The notes under the pieces are model-generated. The model worked only from the letters and a program-made list of their open reading frames with translations. It ran no database searches and had not been told where the DNA came from. Source: Saprospiraceae bacterium (GTDB taxonomy: Bacteria; Bacteroidota; Bacteroidia; Chitinophagales; Saprospiraceae). Taken from it: a DNA stretch of 64,000 nucleotides. Below are positions 43,700 to 52,302 of the stretch, one piece after another. The position numbers and the translations under genes are program-made. The DNA is taken from positions 62,001 to 126,000 of the forward strand of contig JADJGA010000004.1 of the NCBI GenBank assembly GCA_016708265.1. Direction: 5' to 3'. Each line of letters opens with the position of its first letter. Position 1 is the stretch's first letter.

Positions 43700-43842
43700 A
43701 AGTTCAAACATAAAAACTTGTTTTTATTTGTTGAACAGGGGTGAGTTACTTAACCTAACTTGCCGATTTTTTAGTATCAACCGGATTTTATATATTTATT
43801 TGTTAGTAATAACACAGGATAATTCAAAATTCTGCAATTTAT

Positions 43843-43873
43843 TTTGTGTTTTATTCAATATTTACTATCTTGC
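43843..43873 (+). promoter_or_regulatory. promoter-like element upstream of the reprolysin gene
   Basis: TTTG at 43843-43846, a 19-base spacer and TATCTTGC at 43866-43873, near the consensus but with a shortened -7 T-run. It is about 32 bases before the ATG at 43905. Confidence 0.5.
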
Positions 43874-43904
43874 ATAACAATTCATTATCACTTAAAATAT
43901 CGCT

Positions 43905-46900
43905 ATGAAAAAGCATGTATCTATACTGATTTTTCTTGTTTGCCTGTTGTCATTCACCGGAATTTCAAGTGCACAGGATCATTTAGTTAAAATTGAATTT
44001 AACACTATCAGGGCTCAGCTTTTATCTGTGAGATCAACTGATGATCATACATTGATAAAACTGCCGGTTCCCGGCAGGGGTTTTATCGAGTTCAAGGCTA
44101 TCAGGAATAGTACAATAACTGATGATTTTGCTGCGGAATATCCTGAGATACTTTCTTTCGATATTTACAGTACAGATGACCCTTCATTATACGGGGTACT
44201 GACAGTCGGCAATGAAAAACTTTACGCTTGTATTGCCTCAGGAGAAGGATTGATCGGGATATGGCCTTCGAAAAGTGGTGAGAGGAATCTATATAAATGC
44301 TATTCCGGTGGCAATGATCCTGAAAACGGATATGTCCCTTTCATGTGTCAGCAGGACGATTCAGAACACGCGCAAAGAATGATACAGGAATTTTCCGATC
44401 CTGCAAATTCCAGGTCTGCTTATTCAAGCGGCGAAAAATTTAAAACATTCAAACTCGTATTGATTTGCACAGGAGAATTCTATGAAGCTAACGGTGGGAA
44501 CAATAATTCAGTTAATACAGTGATTACTGCTCTGGTGAATTCATGGAATGTCATTTTGAAAAAAGACTTGTCGATAAGGCTTAACTTGTCTCAGTCTCCA
44601 TTTCTTTATACTGATAAAAATACTGATCCTTTTATTCCAGATCTTGCCGGAGGCAAGACCAGAACAACTCAGGCAGTCGATGCTATTCATGCGAAGTTCA
44701 GTTCCGGATCGTATGATATAGGACATGTTCTACATAATCACCATCCTGATATTACTTCGAACTGGTCATCAGGTGGATTAGCAGGTGTAGGTGTTGTTTG
44801 CAGTAATGGAATAGGCTATGGTTCCAATGACGGACCGGCAAAAGCTGCAGGATGGAGTGGCTCAACATTTAATAATGACAATGAATTTGTACAGCTTTCT
44901 ATACATGAAATTGGGCATCAGTTCAATATGCTGCATACTTTCAATGGGACAGGAGAATCATGTACTGCTGATAATATTTCCGAAACTACAGCCTATGAGA
45001 TAGGTAGTGGAACTACAATAATGTCCTATAATGGAGTATGTGGTGCAGGGCAGAACATCCAGCCTTCCGGAGAACCCGATAATTACTATCATATCAATAG
45101 CCTTGAACGGGCAATTAGTTTTATAGCTGCAACCACATGCGGCAGTTCAGTAAATGTAAATAATATCCCACCAGTTGTAAATGCAGGTCAGGATTATACA
45201 ATTCCTAAAAATTCAGCTTTTGTACTTACAGGTTCAGCAACAGATGCCAATAATGATATCATGACCTACTCCTGGGAACAATATGATGAAGATGGTAGTG
45301 GTATTCCAACACAGGGATTGATCGGCTCAAATGCTGCAAATAATAGCAAAGCCCCTTTATTCAGATCTTATCCACCGTCACTTGATCCCAAAAGATATTT
45401 CCCTGATATGGATTATATCTTGCTTGGTGAAAATAAAAACCTGAGTTTTGAAGCTCTTCCTGCCATTGCAAGGACAATGAAGTTCAGATTTACAGTAAGA
45501 GATAATAATGTTGCAAGTGGTGGAGTAGCATGGGATGAAAATCTGATAACTGTTGCAGGCAATTCAGGACCATTTGAGATCACAAGCCAGAATACTGCTA
45601 CGACCCTTGTTACAGATGGAACCGGATCATTTACAGTAAAATGGAACGTATCTGGTTCTGACAAAGCACCTGTCAGTTGCTCAAAAGTGGATATATTTTT
45701 CTCTTCAAATGGAGGAAAGACTTTCCCTTATTTCCTTGAAACTACTGCAAATGATGGAGAACATACTTTGCTTATTCCGGATTACTCAACTTTCGAAGGC
45801 CGGATAATGGTAAAATCGAATAACAATATATTCTTTGATGTAAACAATGCCGATATAAAAGTACAGGCTCCATGTGCACCTGAGGCAGCAACTTTTACTC
45901 CCACTACAAACCTGAAATATGATTACAATAAATCGAGTAATCCCAATCTGGATCTGAATCTGATACCTGCTTATGGAAAAGTGATTACAAAATTCAGTGG
46001 CAGTACAACTACAAGTGACAAACCTTCTAACCTTGTTTACTTTAATCAGGATAATAACCAATGCACAATTTCCGCCAATGAAGTCACTTACGACATTTTT
46101 AAATTCTATATAACAGTTTCAGGATCCTATACTTTTGAAAATACAGGAACAAATGGTCTTGTAATAAATATTTATCAAGGCGAATATGATGAAATTGACC
46201 TTTGCAATAATATGATTGCTACAAATGCTGTAAAACCTGTTGGATCTCCTTCAGTGACAATATCCAATTCAATGACTTTGAATTTAACAGAGGGAAAAAC
46301 ATACTATTTGAGGATCGGAAGTTTTTCTTCAACTTTCCCTCCTCTACCTGCCAGTTATAATGTAAATCTGAAAACAAAACCAGCCGGAGCATTGATGTAT
46401 GATAATATACCTTCACCAGGAACAAATTATTTTTATACATTTCTCGCTTATAATTCTGTGACCCAAAAAGTACATGTGATCAACATTGGCTCTGACTTCA
46501 GAGACCTCATTCCTGATTTTGGACTTTATTATGTAAAGGGAGTTTGTGTGGCTAAAAATGACTCAACTGCATTTATGCAATTTGTTGGCAAAACAGTTAC
46601 TGAAATTGAAGAAGCTATATATAAATTTGAAATATGTGCTGATTTTAGTTCAAATTTTATCACAATTGAAATCGTTGCTCCAAAATGCGATTTAAGCAAT
46701 GTGAGTTTTAAAGATATCCTTTGCAATGACAATTCTACCACAAGTGACCCTAAGGATGATTATATCACTTTTACCTTGCTTGCTCATTATGGCACATTTA
46801 CAGATACCTTTTCTTTTAAACATCTGGATCCCGGCTTCATAACTCCCGATTATGGAAAATTTGGTACAGAATCGGCTTTCAGATTGAGAAATGGAAGTGC

Positions 46901-48332
46901 TGGCAATGGAAATGCTTTATTTACAATGATGTATAAAAAGGGAAATTGCACACATAATTTAACAGTGACCGATCCAGGTATATGTTCTGATTGCGACAAT
47001 GCTCCTGCCAGGATCAACGAGTTCAATTATGAAGGCGAAAGCAACACTGAATTTGTTGAAGTATATATTCCTGATCCGCAGCCCACTAAAATTAAAAGTT
47101 ACTTTGTCGAATTATACAATGGCACTAACGGAACGAAATATGCTGAAAAATCACTCGACAGCATGAATGTGACTACCGGAGATGCAGGTACATTTTATGT
47201 CTGGGAGAATATCGACATTCAGAATGGAAGCCCGGATGGTATTGCTCTAATAGGAGAATGTGGTGATGTAATTGAATTTAAAAGTTACGAAGGTATTTTT
47301 ACGGCTAGTGAGGGTAAAGCAAAAGGGATTAAATCTGTTGATGTTGGTGTTGCTGAAATATCAAATTACCCGGGCAATAGTTCATTGCAACTGATCGGTC
47401 AATCCTGGGAATATACAGTCGGCTATAACACCAGGGGCAAAGTTAATAGTTCTGGTCCATGCAATATAATTACGACAGGACTCAAAGACACACTTTGCAA
47501 TAATAATGGAACTCCTTCAAATCCAACTGATGATTATCTGACATTTAGCTGCAATCCAATTGGCAATCAACTAATCGGAAAATATAAACTTGTATCAGCA
47601 AATACAAAATTTACTCCTGAAACTGCTGATTTTGGTTCTTTTATGAATTTTAAAGCTGATAAAGGAACTGCCGGGAAAGGCAATATTGACATTGAATTGA
47701 TGAGTTTGGATTCTGCCAATTGCACTACTGAATTCACAATCTTTGATAATAAAACCTGTTCTCCCGAATGTGCAATAACAAATTCCAATCTCAGTGAGAT
47801 CCATTGCAATGAGAACACCACATCAACCAATATATCAGACGATTATCTATGGTTCTATCTTGACCCAAAAGGTTTTAATCTGAGTGGAAAATACATTGCA
47901 GAAGTTAATAAAGGAACGATTACGCCTGTATCTGTAGATTTCGGGGTCAATACCTATTTTAATCTGCAGCCCGGAAGTGCCGGGGCAGGGGACGTGGAAC
48001 TGACTATCAAAGACATCAACAACCCTTCATGCAAATTTAAAAGTATTATCAAGGACAGAGGGCCGTGCTCACCAAATGCCACTTCCGATGCGGATTTAAA
48101 AAAGCGATATGTTACATTATTTCCGAATCCGGCTGATGATATACTATACTTAACCACTGAATATGCAGAGATAGTAAAGTTCAGGATTTTTAATATTGTG
48201 GGAAGATGTGTGATCTCAGAAAAAATTGATAGTAAAATTGATGTTTCGAAGCTTTCCGGATCGGTGTATCTGATCATATTCTATGATAAAAACAATTCAA
48301 TGCTTGAGATACAGAAATTTGTTAAAAAATAG
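43905..48332 (+). CDS. large secreted reprolysin-like metalloprotease with T9SS type A domain
   Basis: A 1475-residue secreted protein. Signal peptide ends near GISSAQ; a propeptide-like region follows. The zinc site HEIGHQFNMLH is at residues 334-344 and the Met-turn IMSYNG about 40 residues later, as in M12B reprolysin-like peptidases of Bacteroidota. An Ig-like region follows (about 415-670). Three homologous modules of about 100 residues (about 928-1032, 1186-1289, 1288-1391) share CN-N-T and DDYxxF; a lamin-tail domain sits between the first and second. The last 75 residues are the type A sorting domain (LFPNPADDILYL). It is expected to act extracellularly on proteins. Confidence 0.9.
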   Translation: MKKHVSILIFLVCLLSFTGISSAQDHLVKIEFNTIRAQLLSVRSTDDHTLIKLPVPGRGFIEFKAIRNSTITDDFAAEYPEILSFDIYSTDDPSLYGVLTVGNEKLYACIASGEGLIGIWPSKSGERNLYKCYSGGNDPENGYVPFMCQQDDSEHAQRMIQEFSDPANSRSAYSSGEKFKTFKLVLICTGEFYEANGGNNNSVNTVITALVNSWNVILKKDLSIRLNLSQSPFLYTDKNTDPFIPDLAGGKTRTTQAVDAIHAKFSSGSYDIGHVLHNHHPDITSNWSSGGLAGVGVVCSNGIGYGSNDGPAKAAGWSGSTFNNDNEFVQLSIHEIGHQFNMLHTFNGTGESCTADNISETTAYEIGSGTTIMSYNGVCGAGQNIQPSGEPDNYYHINSLERAISFIAATTCGSSVNVNNIPPVVNAGQDYTIPKNSAFVLTGSATDANNDIMTYSWEQYDEDGSGIPTQGLIGSNAANNSKAPLFRSYPPSLDPKRYFPDMDYILLGENKNLSFEALPAIARTMKFRFTVRDNNVASGGVAWDENLITVAGNSGPFEITSQNTATTLVTDGTGSFTVKWNVSGSDKAPVSCSKVDIFFSSNGGKTFPYFLETTANDGEHTLLIPDYSTFEGRIMVKSNNNIFFDVNNADIKVQAPCAPEAATFTPTTNLKYDYNKSSNPNLDLNLIPAYGKVITKFSGSTTTSDKPSNLVYFNQDNNQCTISANEVTYDIFKFYITVSGSYTFENTGTNGLVINIYQGEYDEIDLCNNMIATNAVKPVGSPSVTISNSMTLNLTEGKTYYLRIGSFSSTFPPLPASYNVNLKTKPAGALMYDNIPSPGTNYFYTFLAYNSVTQKVHVINIGSDFRDLIPDFGLYYVKGVCVAKNDSTAFMQFVGKTVTEIEEAIYKFEICADFSSNFITIEIVAPKCDLSNVSFKDILCNDNSTTSDPKDDYITFTLLAHYGTFTDTFSFKHLDPGFITPDYGKFGTESAFRLRNGSAGNGNALFTMMYKKGNCTHNLTVTDPGICSDCDNAPARINEFNYEGESNTEFVEVYIPDPQPTKIKSYFVELYNGTNGTKYAEKSLDSMNVTTGDAGTFYVWENIDIQNGSPDGIALIGECGDVIEFKSYEGIFTASEGKAKGIKSVDVGVAEISNYPGNSSLQLIGQSWEYTVGYNTRGKVNSSGPCNIITTGLKDTLCNNNGTPSNPTDDYLTFSCNPIGNQLIGKYKLVSANTKFTPETADFGSFMNFKADKGTAGKGNIDIELMSLDSANCTTEFTIFDNKTCSPECAITNSNLSEIHCNENTTSTNISDDYLWFYLDPKGFNLSGKYIAEVNKGTITPVSVDFGVNTYFNLQPGSAGAGDVELTIKDINNPSCKFKSIIKDRGPCSPNATSDADLKKRYVTLFPNPADDILYLTTEYAEIVKFRIFNIVGRCVISEKIDSKIDVSKLSGSVYLIIFYDKNNSMLEIQKFVKK

Positions 48333-48400
48333 GGGGGGTTATTGTTGGAGTATTTGACCTCAAGTTTGGGCGGTATATAATTTGAGCGTGAAAGCTTATG

Positions 48401-48408
48401 TAATTTTG
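48401..48408 (+). promoter_or_regulatory. -7 element (TAATTTTG) upstream of etfB
   Basis: TAATTTTG lies 130 bases before the etfB start, with TTTG at 48381-48384 but only a 16-base spacer, shorter than the usual 19-20. It would drive etfB, etfA and the acyl-CoA dehydrogenase. Confidence 0.35.
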
Positions 48409-48537
48409 CCAAAATCATGCAGTTAAAATTTGCTTCCAATGCTTATTCAATGATTATGGTATTACAATTTTTTTCAGATAATTCCCATTCATTTCCCAAT
48501 TATTACTATTTTTACCGTTCATTTTAAAAAATCAACT

Positions 48538-49413
48538 ATGCGACCATTAAAAATTGTGGTTTTAGCCAAGCAGGTTCCTGATACCAGAAATGTTGGACCT
48601 GACGCAATGAAAGAGGATGGAACAGTCAACCGGGCAGTTCTTCCTGCAATTTTTAATCCCGATGATCTCAATGCACTTGAAATGGCACTTCAGATCAAGG
48701 ACAGAGTTAAGGGCACTGAAGTCATTATTCTGACAATGGGTCCAAAACGTGCAGCTGATCTGATCAGGGAAGGATTGTACAGAGGAGCCGATACTGGTAT
48801 AATGGTATCCGACAGAAGATTTGGAGGAGCTGACACTTTGGCAACCAGCTATACACTTTCCATGGCTATCAAGAAAATTTGCAATGTTGATCTCGTTGTA
48901 GGCGGAGTTCAGGCTATTGACGGTGATACAGCCCAGACAGGTCCTCAGACTGCAGAGAAAATAGGATATCCGCAGGTTACATATATTGAAGAATTAATCG
49001 ATATATCTGATACTTTTGCTATTGTTAAAAGAAGGCTTGAAAAAGGTGTGGAAACCGTTAAAACCCCTTTGCCGGTGTTGATGACAGTATCAGGAACATA
49101 CGATGAATGCAGACCCAGGAATGCAAAAAAAGTGATGAAATACAAATATGCACGTACATTTACTGAATTGGAAAGAGAACCGGATCATATCAAAGCCAGA
49201 ATTGAAAGCGATAAATCTCTTTTTATACCCGAGTGGACTGTTGAGGACATTAATGCAGAGCATGAAAAAATAGGCCTCCCCGGAAGCCCTACAAAGGTAA
49301 AAGATGTAGAAAATGTTGTCCTGACAGCTAAAGAAGCTAAAGTTCTTAATAGTAACGATACTGATATTGACTTAATGATGGGCGAACTTATAGGATCGCA
49401 TATAATTGGCTAA
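48538..49413 (+). CDS. etfB: electron transfer flavoprotein subunit beta
   Basis: A 291-residue EtfB. N-terminal VVLAKQVPDTRNVGPDAMKEDGTVNRA and the DLVVGGVQAIDGDTAQTGPQ block are diagnostic, and the AMP-binding region follows the family pattern. With EtfA it forms the FAD-containing heterodimer that passes electrons from acyl-CoA dehydrogenases to the respiratory chain. The gene is followed by etfA after 20 bases and an acyl-CoA dehydrogenase after another 21, so the three probably form one operon. Confidence 0.96.
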   Translation: MRPLKIVVLAKQVPDTRNVGPDAMKEDGTVNRAVLPAIFNPDDLNALEMALQIKDRVKGTEVIILTMGPKRAADLIREGLYRGADTGIMVSDRRFGGADTLATSYTLSMAIKKICNVDLVVGGVQAIDGDTAQTGPQTAEKIGYPQVTYIEELIDISDTFAIVKRRLEKGVETVKTPLPVLMTVSGTYDECRPRNAKKVMKYKYARTFTELEREPDHIKARIESDKSLFIPEWTVEDINAEHEKIGLPGSPTKVKDVENVVLTAKEAKVLNSNDTDIDLMMGELIGSHIIG

Positions 49414-49433
49414 AATAAAATAAATCGTATAAA

Positions 49434-50456
49434 ATGGAGGGAAATGTTTTTGTATTTTGCGAAACAGACAAAGGCAGAGTAATAGATCTGAGTCTTGAAC
49501 TGCTTTCGAGCGGTAAAAAACTTGCAGGTAAACTGAACTGCAAACTTGAAGCAATTGTGGCTGGATATGGTTTAAATGATATAGAAGATCAGATTTGCAG
49601 ATATGGCGTTGACAAAATATTTGTTGCTGATGATAAAAGGCTTGATCCTTATATGACCTTACCTTATCACCGTATTGTATATAAAATCCTTGATGAGGAG
49701 AAACCACAGATAGTATTGTTCGGTGCATCAAGTGCAGGCCGTGATCTTGCACCAAGACTTGCTTCTGCATTGCAGTGTGGGCTGACAGCAGACTGTACAA
49801 GGCTTGAGATTGGCAATCATCTCGACAAGAAAACAAAAATTGAGTATAACGACCTTTTACTTGCAATCAGACCTGCATTTGGCGGCAGCATCATGGCTAC
49901 CATTGTCAATTGGGAATGGCCACCACAGATGGCTACAGTTCGAGAAGGTGTCATGAAAAAAGAGATATTTGACGATAATTATACCTCAGAAGTCGTCCAA
50001 ATTGACGCAGATAAGCTATTAAATGATGAGGATTTCATCATTGAGATCATCGAAAGACATATTGAAGAGAGCAAAGTCAACCTCAAGGAATCTCCAATAA
50101 TCGTTGCCGGTGGTTATGGAGTAGGAAGTAAGGAAAATTTTAACCTGTTATATGAATTAGCGCATACTCTCGGGGCAGATGTTGGTGGAAGCAGGGCAGC
50201 AGTTGATGCGGGTTTTATAGAACATGAACGTCAGATTGGACAGACCGGAGTAACTGTAAGACCTAAATTATACATAGCATGCGGAATTTCGGGAGCTATT
50301 CAGCACCGAGCAGGAATGGACCAGTCAGCAATGATAATATCTATCAATACAGATCCGGAAGCACCGATAAATAAAATTGCCGATTATGTGATAATCGGTG
50401 AATTGGGTGATGTTATACCCAAAATGATAAAATCATACCAGAAACATGCACATTGA
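49434..50456 (+). CDS. etfA: electron transfer flavoprotein subunit alpha
   Basis: A 340-residue EtfA. The FAD-binding C-terminal half is intact: VGGSRAAVDAGFIEHERQIG, QTGVTVRPKLYIACGISGAI and a final NTDPEAPINKIADYVIIGEL, matching the family consensus (SRAxVDAG, GISGAIQH, NxDPxAPI). The N-terminal half carries GASSAGRDLAPRLASAL. The first ATG is used. It pairs with etfB and serves the downstream dehydrogenase. Confidence 0.96.
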   Translation: MEGNVFVFCETDKGRVIDLSLELLSSGKKLAGKLNCKLEAIVAGYGLNDIEDQICRYGVDKIFVADDKRLDPYMTLPYHRIVYKILDEEKPQIVLFGASSAGRDLAPRLASALQCGLTADCTRLEIGNHLDKKTKIEYNDLLLAIRPAFGGSIMATIVNWEWPPQMATVREGVMKKEIFDDNYTSEVVQIDADKLLNDEDFIIEIIERHIEESKVNLKESPIIVAGGYGVGSKENFNLLYELAHTLGADVGGSRAAVDAGFIEHERQIGQTGVTVRPKLYIACGISGAIQHRAGMDQSAMIISINTDPEAPINKIADYVIIGELGDVIPKMIKSYQKHAH

Positions 50457-50477
50457 TTAAAAAACAAAAAAAAGATA

Positions 50478-52190
50478 ATGGAGAATTTCTATTTAGATAC
50501 ACCTGAATTAAAATTTCAACTCGAACATCCTTTAATGGATAAAATAACGAGATTAAAAGAAAACAACTTCCAGTACCATCTTAGTTTTGACTATGCACCT
50601 GTTGATAAAGACGATGCTTTGGATAATTATGATAAAGTTCTTGAAATAGTTGGTGAGATTTGTGCAAATGTAATTGCTCCAAATGCTGCAGAAGTTGATA
50701 AAGAAGGTGCTCATCTTGAAGAAGGTCACGTCAGATATGCCAGGGGAACGGATCAAAACTATAAAGCATTGTTTGATGCCGGACTGATAGGGATGTCCCT
50801 GCCAAGGGAATATGAGGGATTGAATTTTCCTATAGTGCCTTATGTGATGGCTGCTGAAATTGTTTCAAGAGCTGATGCAAGTTTTGCAAATATCTGGGGT
50901 CTTCAGGATTGTGCTGAAACTATAAGGGAATTTGCTGATGAAGAACAGAAGCAGAGATATTTGCCAAGATTCAGCAGGGAAGGGGCAACTGCTGCTATGG
51001 TTCTGACAGAACCTGATGCCGGATCTGATCTGCAGGCTGTTCAGGTCAAAGCTCATTTTGATGAAGCTTCCGGAGTTTGGAAATTAAATGGAGTAAAAAG
51101 GTTTATAACAAATGGAGATGCTGATATTGCGCTCGTTTTGGTTAGAACTGAAGCCAATACAACAGATGCAAGGGGTTTATCACTTTTTATTTATGATAAA
51201 TCGAGTAATGCTGTGACTGTAAGGCACCTTGAACACAAACTGGGAATAAAAGGATCACCAACCACAGAACTCGTTTTTAAGGATGCTCCGGCTGAACTAT
51301 TAGGTCAACGCAAATATGGTCTTATAAAATATGTAATGGCATTGATGAACTCTGCGAGACTTGGTATTGGTGCCCAGTCGGTTGGGATAGCAGATGCTGC
51401 TTACAGGGAGGCGGTAAAGTATGCTAAAGAAAGAGAGCAATTCGGACACAGGATAATAGAATTTCCTGCAGTATATGAAATACTGAGAAATATCAAGGCA
51501 AGACTGGATGGTATCAGGGCACTTTTGTATGAGACAACCAGATATGTTGATATTACTAAGGTATACGATGAATACTCTCAGAATCATACCCTTGAAAAAG
51601 AAGAAAGGAATGAAATGAAATTCTATTCCAGGTATGCCAATGTATTCACTCCTCTTATAAAGCTTTTCGGTAGTGAGTATTCAAACAGTATAGCTTATGA
51701 TTCATTACAGATACATGGAGGTACAGGATTTACAAAAGATTTCCCCATTGAACGTATTTACAGGGATGCCAGAATAACATCGATTTATGAAGGTACATCA
51801 CAGCTGCAGGTAATTGCTGCTATAAAAGGGGTTACTACAGGAATTTTTCAATCAAGGATACAAGAGTTTGACGAAATGCTTGAAAATGATTATTCTGAAC
51901 TCAGAGTGAAACTTCAAAAACTGACATCGGAACTGAATGAAGCTTTTACTTTCATTGACGAACATAAAAATACTGAATTACTTGATTTTCATTCAAGAAG
52001 ACTTGTAGAAATGGCTGGAAATATCATTATTTCATATATACTATTGCTGGATTCAAAACGGGATAAAACATATGAAGATTCTGCAAGGATATTTATTAAC
52101 CTGTCTTTGAGTGAAAATGCTGCCAAATATCATTATATTATGAATTTTGACAACGATCTTTTAATTACTTATAAAAATATCGTAATATAG
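50478..52190 (+). CDS. acyl-CoA dehydrogenase
   Basis: A 570-residue flavoenzyme of the acyl-CoA dehydrogenase family, longer than the usual 380 because of an N-terminal extension and a C-terminal helical domain after about residue 450, as in the large ACADs. FAD-binding AMVLTEPDAGSDLQAVQ and FITNGDADIA are present. IHGGTGFTKDFPIERIYRDARI is followed by IYEGTSQLQ, whose Glu fits the catalytic base of several subfamilies. It oxidises a fatty acyl-CoA in beta-oxidation, with electrons passed to the adjacent EtfAB. Chain-length preference is not evident. Confidence 0.93.
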   Translation: MENFYLDTPELKFQLEHPLMDKITRLKENNFQYHLSFDYAPVDKDDALDNYDKVLEIVGEICANVIAPNAAEVDKEGAHLEEGHVRYARGTDQNYKALFDAGLIGMSLPREYEGLNFPIVPYVMAAEIVSRADASFANIWGLQDCAETIREFADEEQKQRYLPRFSREGATAAMVLTEPDAGSDLQAVQVKAHFDEASGVWKLNGVKRFITNGDADIALVLVRTEANTTDARGLSLFIYDKSSNAVTVRHLEHKLGIKGSPTTELVFKDAPAELLGQRKYGLIKYVMALMNSARLGIGAQSVGIADAAYREAVKYAKEREQFGHRIIEFPAVYEILRNIKARLDGIRALLYETTRYVDITKVYDEYSQNHTLEKEERNEMKFYSRYANVFTPLIKLFGSEYSNSIAYDSLQIHGGTGFTKDFPIERIYRDARITSIYEGTSQLQVIAAIKGVTTGIFQSRIQEFDEMLENDYSELRVKLQKLTSELNEAFTFIDEHKNTELLDFHSRRLVEMAGNIIISYILLLDSKRDKTYEDSARIFINLSLSENAAKYHYIMNFDNDLLITYKNIVI

Positions 52191-52241
52191 TTAGTAATCT
52201 TCCAAAAAGATGGATGGTTCTATTCTTAAGTTGTAATTGAT

Positions 52242-52300
52242 AATTCGTAAATTTTACATCGTAATCCGTAAATCGTACTTCGTAAATCGTAAATCGTTTA
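52242..52300. repeat. short CGTAAAT-type 7-bp array
   Basis: Variants of CGTAAAT/CGTAATC repeat about eight times (TCGTAAATCGTAAATCG near the end), immediately before the start of the NagB-fusion gene. They match the arrays at 1687-1866, so this is a dispersed family. The array would lie in the leader or between the dehydrogenase and nagB genes. Confidence 0.7.
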
Positions 52301-52302
52301 AT

